Shown one piece after another: positions 57,801-64,000 of a DNA stretch of 64,000 nucleotides. Source of the stretch: Apteryx mantelli (Eukaryota > Chordata > Aves > Apterygiformes > Apterygidae). The DNA lies in NCBI RefSeq assembly GCF_036417845.1, contig NC_090016.1:62001-126000 (forward strand), read 5' to 3'. Position 1 is the stretch's first letter. Each line of letters opens with the position of its first letter. A program made the position numbers and the translations under genes. Below the pieces are notes generated by a model, which saw nothing but the letters and a program-made list of their open reading frames with translations, ran no database searches and was not told the origin of the DNA.

Positions 57801-60800
57801 CGAACCGCTATGGGCTGGGGACCCCCACAAGCACCCGGACCCCGTCCCAGTGCCTCCCAGTATAAACCAGTATGCACCAGTATGCACTGGTGTGCACTGG
57901 TACCACGTCTCCAGCCCCCAGGACCCCCCCAGTACGAACCGCTATGGGCTGGGGACCCCCACAAGCACCTGGACCCCGTCCCAGTGCCTCCCAGTATAGA
58001 CCAGTATGCACCAGTACGCACTGGTGTGCACTGGTACCACGTCTCCAGCCCCCAGGACCCCCCCAGAACCCCCAGTATGAACCACTACGGGCACTGGGAC
58101 ACCCTATAGCGAGGATTCCCCCCACCCCACCCCTTGGCCCCTCCCCTGTCCCCTTTAGCCCCACCCCCTGGGCCTAGCCCCGCCCCCAACCATAGCCCCA
58201 CCCCCTTGTTGCCAGCAGCCCAGGCTCAGGGACGCCCTATAGCGAGGCTCCCCCCACCCCTTTAAGCCCCACCCACCAGGCTTAACCCCGCCCCCAGGTC
58301 TAGCCCTGCCCCCTGGGTTTAGCCCCGCCCCCTAGCACTCACCCCGCCCCCCCTTACCACCAGCAGCAGTCACTTAGCTCAGGGACACCCCATACAGAGG
58401 CTCCTCCCACTCCACCCCTTTAAGCTCCTCCCACTGGTCTTAGCCCCGCCCCCTGGCCTAGCCCCGCCCCCTATCACTCACCCCGCCCCCTTACTGCCAG
58501 CAGCAGCCGCTTAGCCCAGGCTCAGGGACACCCCATAGGGAGGCTCCTCCCACCCCACCCCTTTAAGCCCCTCCCACCGGGTTTAGCCCCGCCCCCTAGC
58601 ACTCACCCCACCCCCTTACCGCCAGCAGCACCTGCCCAGTCCAGGCTCAGAGACGCCCTATAGTGAGGCTCCCCCCACCCCACCCTTATAAGCCCCGCCC
58701 CCGGGCCTAGCCCCGCCCTCAGGGTATAGCCCCGCCCCCTATCACTCACCCCGCCCCCTTACTGCCAGCAGCAGCCGCTTAGCCCAGGCTTAGGGACACC
58801 CCATAGGGAGGCTCCTCCCACCCCACCCCTTTAAGCCCCTCCCCCCGGGTTTAGCCCCACCCCCAGGCCTAGCCCCGCCCCCTAGCACTCACCCCGCCCC
58901 CTTACTGCCAGCAGCAGCCGCTTAGCCCAGGCTCAGGGACACCCCATAGGGAGGCTCCTCCCACCCCACTCCTTTAAGCCCCTCCCACCGGGTTTAGCCC
59001 CGCCCCTGGGACTAGCCCCGCCCTCAGGGTATAGCCCCGCCCCCTAGCACTCACCCCACCCCCTTACTGCTAGCAGCAGGTACCCAGACCTGGCTCAGGG
59101 ACACCCTATGGGGGGGGCTCCCCCACCCCACTCCTTTAAGCCCCTCCCCCCAGGTTTAGCCCCGCCCCCGGCGCTAGCCCCGCCCACCTGCCGCCGGCGG
59201 GCACCGAGGCAGCGGCGCAGGGCGAGGCGGGGGCAGGCGCGGGCCCGGGCCCAGGCGCGGGCGGCTTCGCGCAGCGACACGGCGCCCAGGGGCGGGCGGC
59301 AGGCGGCGGCGGCGGCCGAGGCGGCGGCGGCCAACGCGCCCAGGGCGCCGGGCAGGGAGGCGCGCGCCCGCCTCACCGCCGCCTCCGCCGCCACCGTCAC
59401 CGTCACCGCGGCGTCACCCGTCGCGGCGTCACCTCCCGGACGGGGCAGCGTCGCCGCCGCCGCCTCCACGGCCATCGCTTCGGGCGGCAGCCCCGCCGCC
59501 TCCGCCGCCTGCCGGGGAGAAAGGGGGGGTAGCGACAGGGCGGGGGGGACCCACGGACGCCCCACGGGTGCCCCACAGACACCCCACGGGCACCCAAAGG
59601 ACCCATAGATGCCCCATAGATGCCCCACAGACACCCCACGGGCACCTAAGGGACCCATAGATGCCCCATAGATGCCCCATGGACACCCAAGGGACCCACG
59701 GGTGCCCCATAGGTGCCCCACAGACACCCCATGGGCACCCAAAGGACCCATAGATGCCCCATAGATGCCCCACAGACACCCCACGGGCACCTAAGGGACC
59801 CATAGATGCCCCATAGATGCCCCATGGACACCCAAGGGACCCACGGGTGCCCCATAGGTGCCCCACAGACACCCCATGGGCACCCAAGGGACCCACAGAT
59901 GCCCCATAGATGCCCCACAGACACCCCACAGACACCCAAAGGACCCATAGATGCCCCATAGATGCCCCACAGACACCCCATGGGCACCCAAGGGACCCAC
60001 AGATGCCCCATAGATGCCCCACAGACACCCCACGGGCACCCAAAGGACCCATAGATGCCCCATAGATGCCCCACAGACACCCACGGGCACCCAGGGGAGC
60101 CCCATAGACACCCCACGGGCACCCAGGGGACCCCACGGACGCCCCATAGACGCCCCATGGGCACCCGGGGACCCAGGGACGCCCCATAAATGCCCCACAG
60201 ACACACACGGGCACCCAAGGGACACGGGGACACCCCATAGCCACCCCACAGACACCCATAGGCACCCAGAGGACCTGGGACGCCCCATAGACGCCCCACA
60301 GACACCCACGGGCACCCAAGGGACCCACAGATGCCCCATAGATGCCCCACGGACACCCCACGGGTGCCCCATAGATGCCCCGCGGGCACCCAAGGGACCC
60401 ACAGGTGCCCCATAGATGCGCTACGGATGCCCAAAGGACCCACAGGTGCCCCATAGATGCCCCACAGACACCCCACGGGCACCCAAAGGACCCATAGATG
60501 CCCCATAGATGCCCCACAGACACCCCACAGGCACCCAAAGGACCCATAGATGCCCCATAGATGCCCCACAGACACCCCACGGGCACCTAAGGGACCCATA
60601 GATGCCCCATAGATGCCCCATAGATACCCCATAGATACCCCATAGATACCCCACGGGCACCCAGGGGACCCACAGTTGCCCCATAGATACCCCATAGATG
60701 CCCCACGGGCACCCACGGGCACCCAAAGAACCCGGGAACGCCCCATAGACGCCCCACGGACACCCCACAGACACCCATGGACACCCAGGGGACCCCACGG

Positions 60801-62751
60801 GTGCCCCACAGACACCCCACGGGCACCCAAGGCACCCGGGGATGCCCCATAGACGCCCCATGGGCACCCAGGGGACACGGGGACGCCCCATAGACGCCCC
60901 ACAGACACCCCACAGACACCCACGGGCACCCAAGGGACCCACAGGTGCCCCATAGATGCCCTACGGACGCCCAGAGGACCCACGGGCGCCCCACGGACAG
61001 CCACAAGCACCCAAGGGACCCATAGATGCCCCATAGATGCCCCACAGACACCCCACGGGCACCCAAGGGACCCGGGGACGCCCCATAGATGCCCCACAGA
61101 CACCCCACGGGCACCCAGGGGACCCAGGGATGCCCCATAGATGCCCCACAGACACCCACGGGCACCCCGGGGAGCCCCATAGACACCCCACGGGCACCCA
61201 AAGCACCCGCGGACGCCCCATAGATGCCCCACGGACACCCCACAGACACCCACGGGCACCCAGGGAACCCCACGGACACCCCACAGACACCCACGGGCGC
61301 CCAAGGGACCTGGGGACGCCCCATAGACGCCCCATGGACGCCCCACAGACACCCACGGGCACCCAAGGGACACGGGGACGCCCCATAGCCACCCCACAGA
61401 CACTCATAGGCACCCAGAGGACCCGGGGATGCCCCATAGATGCCCCACGGACACCCCATGGGCACCCAAGGGACCCATAGACGCCCCACAGACGCCCCAC
61501 GGACACCCAGGACCACCCCAAGGAGCCTAATGATGCTGCCACCACCCCTGATGACATCACCGCTCCCTGATGACATCATCACTAAGCGATGACATCACCA
61601 CGACGACAAGGAGGGGGGAAGCTCACCCGGATGATGGCGACGAGGCGGCTGCCGTCCTCGCGCAGACGCTGCTGCCGGCGCCGCTCGGCCTCCTGGGAAG
61701 CGGCAGCGGGGAGGGGGGCGGCGGCGGGGGGCGGCGGGGGCTCGCCCGGACGCCGGGGCCCCTCGGCAGCGGCAGCGGTGGTCGAGAGGGGGACGGGGCC
61801 GCCGGTGCGGTGACAAATGTCGCACACGGAGCCGGGACCCTCGTTCCAGTAGGTGCAGTGGGGACACTGCCAGCCCTGGGGGGGGGAGTTAGCGCCCGGA
61901 CGCCTGGGCCCCTTCCCCGGACGCCTGGGCCCCTTTCCCGGACACCTGGGCCCCTTTTCCCCGGACACCTGGGTCCCTTCTCCTGGACACCTGGGCCCCT
62001 TCCCGGACGCCTGGGCCCCTTCCCCAGATGCCTGGGCCCCTTTCCCTGGACTCCTGGGCCCCTTCCCGGACGCCTGGGCCCCTTCTCCCGGACGCCTGGG
62101 CCCCTTTACCCGGACGCCTGGGCCCTTTTCCCGGACGCCTGAGTCCCTCTCCCGACGCCTGGGCCCTTTCCACAGATGCAGAACTCCTTTCCCCGGACGC
62201 CTGGGCCCCTTCCCCGGACACCTGGGCCCCTCTACTGGATGCCTGGGCCCCTTCCCGGACGCCTGGGCCCCTTTCCCGGACGCCTGGGCCCCTTTCCCGG
62301 ACGCCTGGGCCCCCCTCCCGGACGCCTGGGCCCCTTCCCTGGACGCCTGGGCCCTTCACCCGAACGCCTGGGCCCCTTTTCCCGGACGCCTGGGCCCCTG
62401 GCAGGTTTGGGGGGGGGGAGGGGGGGGTGGCCGCTCACCCGGGGGGGGGCGGGGGGCCGCCCGGCGAGCCGGGGCCGCTCGCAGACGCCGCAGAGGACGG
62501 TGGCGGCGGCGTTGAGGAAGGTGCAGGAGGCGCAGGCCCAGGCGCCCCGCGGGGGGGCGGCGGTTTCGGGGGCCCCCCCGGCGGGGGCGGCGGTTTCGAG
62601 GCCCCCCGCGGCGGCGGTGGCGGGGGGGGGCGGCGGGGGGGGGCCGGGGCAGGCGCGGGGCCGCTCGCAGGCCCCGCACAGCACCGCCAGCGCCCCGTTG
62701 GCCCCCCCGCAGCCCCCGCACACCCAGGGCGAGCGCCGGGGGGGCGGCGAG
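30809..62751 (-). CDS. RNF31: RNF31 / HOIP, catalytic E3 of LUBAC (5' part outside window)
   Basis: HOIP makes Met1-linked ubiquitin chains in NF-kB and cell-death signalling. Coding exons visible: 62751-62439, 61875-61627, 59508-59188, 56979-56803, 53007-52789, 51407-51234, 48878-48780, 46589-46501, 44557-44443, 42748-42631, 39642-39527, 36777-36721, 34360-34264, 32005-31834 and 30868-30809. In order they give three NZF fingers, the UBA region, RING1, IBR, RING2 and the LDD, about 792 codons against about 770 for the same part of human HOIP. The PUB domain and start lie beyond the right edge. Exons 46589-46501, 42748-42631, 39642-39527 and 34360-34264 are each one base short of the conserved frame; all splice sites are intact, so consensus errors are more likely than a dead gene. 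The end CLAQEAPLGPAAPLPRRPQ matches human LTEEVPLGQSIPRRRK. Confidence 0.97.
30880..31830. repeat. Array, core GTGCAAACTATACCTGCC
   Basis: About 60-bp degenerate units with GCCACGCCCCC in the last RNF31 intron. Confidence 0.9.
32060..34255. repeat. Two arrays: GACTGACCCCAACACCC and AGGGACCCCCAAATCCCC
   Basis: 32060-33660 has a higher-order unit of roughly 130-200 bp with well-kept subunits; 33670-34255 is a simpler 20-30 bp array. Both are in the intron between RNF31 exons 34360-34264 and 32005-31834. Confidence 0.9.
34365..36700. repeat. Array GACACGCTAAGGACATGC with copies of an RNF31 exon start
   Basis: Long copies of the start of exon 34360-34264 with its acceptor CAG lie at 34436-34490, 34581-34636 and 34751-34806; short ones at 34911-34929 and 35531-35550. 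From 34930 a unit of roughly 270 bp adds GGACAGGTTACACAC and GGGTGACAC blocks. Confidence 0.88.
36800..39510. repeat. Higher-order array, core CCCCATAGCTGCCCCA
   Basis: Subunits of about 20 bp with CACCCTGTAACACCCCCCAG recurring every 150-400 bp. RNF31 intron. Confidence 0.93.
39650..42620. repeat. Higher-order array, core CCCCATAGGAACCCTCCC
   Basis: 39720-41060 has units with CATAGAGACCCCCGTGTG and CCCCCCGGGGAGCCCA; 41060-42620 is a denser 20-bp array with CACTGCACATATGGACC every 350-650 bp. RNF31 intron between LDD and RING2 exons. Confidence 0.93.
42631..42748 (-). other. RNF31: RNF31 RING2 exon with catalytic cysteine
   Basis: CPQCGCGNALARGGCMHFQC carries the zinc pair and the active-site Cys-Met-His. 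The cysteine codon is at 42704-42702, matching human Cys885 in ALARGGCMHF. After it the frame slips by one base; a single added C gives CRHHFCSGCYRPFYAKD, the expected human-like continuation. Confidence 0.93.
42749..43840. repeat. Array GACCCCCTGCCCCATAGC with one copy of the RING2 exon start
   Basis: At 42897-42940 the beginning of the RING2 exon and its acceptor are repeated (GTGCAG before CTCGCCCG). Further right only the CCCCATAG family continues. Confidence 0.8.
43850..44435. repeat. Four copies of an RNF31 exon 3' end with donor
   Basis: 43891-43920, 44021-44047, 44145-44185 and 44285-44325 repeat the end of exon 44557-44443 (GAGCACGGCATCG) with GTGAGC. Units are about 125-145 bp, joined by CCGTGGGGCAGCCC. 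Confidence 0.9.
44690..46470. repeat. Array, core CAGCCCCATAGCAGCCCC
   Basis: 15-20 bp units of the GCCCCATAG family in an RNF31 intron. Confidence 0.93.
46501..48878 (-). other. RNF31: RNF31 IBR exons
   Basis: Exon 48878-48780 ends MRDPKFLWCIR and the next begins CSFGFIFEGEQ, so the join restores the IBR pair C-X2-C (CIRC). CPQCHQRCC follows. The second exon has 89 nt where 90 are expected; the missing C lies in the run after TGCTGC and would restore RCQRP. Confidence 0.92.
46780..48770. repeat. Array, core AGCCCCATAGAGACCCCCC
   Basis: Same family; the right half adds CAGGGACCCCCCAG and CAGGCACCCCCAG. RNF31 intron between the two IBR exons. Confidence 0.93.
48930..49740. repeat. Array, core TCCTCGTGCAAGGGA
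   Basis: Same TCGTGCAAGG family as OXA1L introns 43 kb away; the right half adds GACACCGGGACATTCCC. Confidence 0.9.
49740..51225. repeat. Array, core GGACGTTCCGGGTGTCC
   Basis: Unit about 45 bp (CCGCGCGAGGGACACGGGG beside the core), ending in a 35-bp variant with AAGGTTCCCGCTCCC. Ends at RNF31 RING1 exon. Confidence 0.93.
51234..51407 (-). other. RNF31: RNF31 RING1 exon
   Basis: MQSLTSCECTICPECFRQHF then VCPACDGPDLADD and LSYFSTLDIQ. The C-X2-C zinc ligands of RING1 are all present. The match to human (ALTSCECTICPDCFRQHFTI) is nearly residue for residue. Confidence 0.96.
51470..52780. repeat. Array, core CTCGCACGAGGGTC
   Basis: Units of roughly 150-230 bp, each with GCCCCATAGCCGCCCTATAG and GTGTCCCCACGTGTCACC. 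RNF31 intron between RING1 exons. Confidence 0.92.
53008..55570. repeat. About 23 copies of an RNF31 exon 5' end with acceptor
   Basis: Each 90-140 bp unit contains GCACCGTCGCCTG (minus strand CAG|GCGACGGTGC), the first 40-70 bases of exon 53007-52789 and a CACTACAGCGTCACGAC spacer. Some copies extend into the part coding LPSWGRAEL. Confidence 0.93.
55570..56095. repeat. Degenerate array, core AACAGCGTCACCAACAGC
   Basis: The spacer part of the array on the left continues without exon copies. Confidence 0.85.
56160..56750. repeat. Array, core CCCAGTGCTCCCAGTAAC
   Basis: Reverse complement of the family at 1-225. RNF31 intron next to exon 56979-56803. Confidence 0.9.
56985..58090. repeat. Higher-order array, core CAGTATAAACCAGTATG
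   Basis: Unit about 130-180 bp containing GGGGACCCCCACAAGCACC and TGCACTGGTACCACG. Seven to eight units, well conserved. Confidence 0.93.
58110..59180. repeat. About 130-150 bp array, core TTTAGCCCCGCCCCC
   Basis: Seven units with TTACTGCCAGCAGCAGCCGC and CCCATAGGGAGGCTCC. RNF31 intron. Confidence 0.9.
59530..61500. repeat. Array, core ATAGATGCCCCACAGACA
   Basis: About 55-65 bp units with CCCACGGGCACCCAAGGGACC. RNF31 intron between the NZF3 exon and the next. Confidence 0.94.
61627..61875 (-). other. RNF31: RNF31 exon with NZF finger 3
   Basis: GWQCPHCTYWNEGPGSVCDI continues to CHRT, close to remembered human NZF3 (GWQCEHCTFWN...). Downstream, EGPRRPGEP is coded by one minisatellite unit with a single mismatch (about 61747-61764), followed by a charged helix EAERRRQQRLREDGSRLVAI. 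Confidence 0.9.
61885..62405. repeat. Minisatellite CCGGACGCCTGGGCCCC, RNF31 intron
   Basis: About twenty-five units between the NZF exons. A variant unit lies inside the adjacent NZF3 exon in the same orientation. Confidence 0.95.
62439..62751 (-). other. RNF31: RNF31 exon with NZF fingers 1 and 2
   Basis: Two RanBP2-type zinc fingers: WVCGGCGGANGALAVLCGAC and WACASCTFLNAAATVLCGVC, each with the W-X-C-X2-C and C-X2-C layout. The linker holds two near-identical blocks (GGLETAAPAGG, GGAPETAAPPRG). NZF1 of HOIP binds ubiquitin and NEMO in mammals. Confidence 0.93.
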
Positions 62752-62779
62752 CTGGCGTGGGGGGGGGACACACGGGGGG

Positions 62780-63747
62780 TGAGAGACCCCCCCGGCACCC
62801 CAAAATACCCCCCCGGCACCCCAAAACACCCCCCGGCGCCCCAAAATACCCCCCAGCACCCCAAAACAGCCCCCGACACCTCATAACCCCCCCCGGCACC
62901 CCAAAATACCCCCTAGCACCCCAAAATACCCCCCGGCACCTCATAACCCCCCCCGGCACCCCAAAATACCCCCTAGCACCCCAAAACACCCCCCGACACC
63001 TCATAACCCCCCCCGCACCCCAAAATACCCCCTAGCACCCCAAAACACCCCCCGACACCTCATAACCCCCCCCAGCGCCCCAAAACACCCCCTAGCACCC
63101 CAAAACACCCCCCGACACCTCATAACACCCCCCGGCACCCCAAAACACCCCCTAGCACCCCAAAATACCCCCCGACACCTCATAACACCCCCCGGCACCC
63201 CAAAATACCCCCTAGCACCCCAAAACACCCCCCGACACCTCATAACCCCCCCCAGCGCCCCAAAACACCCCCTAGCACCCCAAAACACCCCCCGACACCT
63301 CATAACCCCCCCCGCACCCCAAAATACCCCCTAGCACCCCAAAACACCCCCCGACACCTCATAACCCCCCCCAGCGCCCCAAAACACCCCCTAGCACCCC
63401 AAAATACCCCCCGACACCTCATAACCCCCCCCACACCCCAAAATACCCCCGACACCTCATAACCCCCCCCGGCACCCCAAAATACACCCTTAAACACCCA
63501 AAATGCCCCCCGGCACCCCAAAACCTTCCCCCAAATGCCCATAACCCCCCCCAGCACCCCGAAATACCCCCCCAAAACCCCAAAATACCCCCCCAGCACC
63601 CCAAAATGCCCCCCCAGCACCTATAACCCCCCCTCCAGCACCCATAATGCCTCTCAACACCCCAAAATACCCCCCCCAGAGACCCCAAAATACCCCCCCA
63701 GCACCCCGAAATACCCCCTGGCACCCCAAAATGCCCCCCAGCACCCA
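62780..63747. repeat. Array, core CACCCCAAAATACCCCC
   Basis: About 20-bp subunits in roughly 60-bp units with CGACACCTCATAACC. It runs into the second gap. Confidence 0.93.
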
Positions 63748-63947
63748 NNNNNNNNNNNNNNNNNNNNNNNNNNNNNNNNNNNNNNNNNNNNNNNNNNNNN
63801 NNNNNNNNNNNNNNNNNNNNNNNNNNNNNNNNNNNNNNNNNNNNNNNNNNNNNNNNNNNNNNNNNNNNNNNNNNNNNNNNNNNNNNNNNNNNNNNNNNNN
63901 NNNNNNNNNNNNNNNNNNNNNNNNNNNNNNNNNNNNNNNNNNNNNNN
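63748..63947. other. Assembly gap, 200 N
   Basis: Second 200-N gap. RNF31 should continue beyond it. The last 53 bases of the window are C-rich and show nothing identifiable. Confidence 0.99.
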
Positions 63948-64000
63948 TCACCCCAAAACGCCCCCCGGGACCCCCCCGGGACCCCCCAGCCCCCTGCGCC

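Larger units (their letters stand above)
52789..59508 (-). other. RNF31: RNF31 UBA region and start of RING1 (three exons)
   Basis: Exon 59508-59188 is alanine-rich but keeps the human layout (SLREAARAWARARA for CQEARRAWLDRHG). Exon 56979-56803 has GGDVWAALGDLQRRRLRPFQ, for human GGDVSRALTELQRQRLEPFR. Exon 53007-52789 has LPSWGRAEL, DRAFIRRLLSWECAVCGWAL, which begins RING1. This region binds HOIL-1L in mammals. Confidence 0.9.

Noticed and set aside
58110-59080. Copies of the RNF31 exon 59508-59188 donor end in the downstream array
   Set aside because: The CTGCCAGCAGCAG motif resembles the exon end CTGCCGCCGG only loosely, so it was not counted among the exon-end copies.
30809-62751. RNF31 as a pseudogene because of four frame breaks
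   Set aside because: All fifteen visible exons keep splice sites and conserved catalytic and zinc-binding residues, and the breaks are single bases in G/C-rich sequence, as expected of consensus errors.
1-64000. tRNA genes, CR1 or LTR elements
   Set aside because: None was recognised on either strand by eye; a covariance-model and repeat-library search would be needed to exclude small or old copies.

Overview
This window is a very GC-rich piece of a vertebrate chromosome. The gene content, the RNF31-IRF9 order known from mammals, compact exons and introns filled almost entirely with tandem repeats point to a bird dot microchromosome; a non-avian reptile is the main alternative. I inferred the organism and did not read it from a marker. 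The two 200-N gaps show a scaffolded assembly.

Four conserved genes can be rebuilt exon by exon, all on the minus strand. From left to right they are MRPL52 (583-2440, complete, 117 aa), OXA1L (2727-15515, complete, 10 exons, 402 aa), IRF9 (21898-28974, 8 coding exons, about 395 aa) and RNF31/HOIP (30809 to beyond the right edge; 15 coding exons from the first NZF finger to the stop). MRPL52 and OXA1L are mitochondrial: a large-ribosome protein, and the inner-membrane insertase that receives nascent chains. IRF9 and RNF31 are immune: the DNA-binding subunit of ISGF3, and the catalytic subunit of the linear ubiquitin ligase LUBAC. A fifth, unrecognised gene starts on the plus strand, divergent from OXA1L, with a proline-rich repeat exon at 17850-18675, and runs into a gap.

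Between OXA1L and IRF9 lie the divergent promoter with eight perfect TGACGTCA sites, the unknown gene, a 200-N gap, an abrupt AT-rich island (19640-20690) full of TAATTA motifs, and a TATA box behind seven CCAAT boxes (20758-21155). Intergenic spacers are tiny: about 0.27 kb between OXA1L and MRPL52, and about 0.15 kb between the RNF31 poly(A) signal and the IRF9 promoter.

The most striking pattern is in the introns. At seven splice junctions of OXA1L, IRF9 and RNF31, the neighbouring intron carries extra tandem copies of the exon end, in most cases together with its splice site (up to about 23 copies at one junction). A minisatellite with the core GGGCCCAGGCGTCCGGG occurs in all four recognised genes, in both orientations, and a unit of it lies inside coding exons of IRF9 and RNF31. 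OXA1L and MRPL52 read without error. RNF31 shows four single-base frame breaks in G/C-rich exon sequence, IRF9 one and the unknown gene one; I read these mainly as consensus errors. No transposable element or tRNA was recognised by eye.
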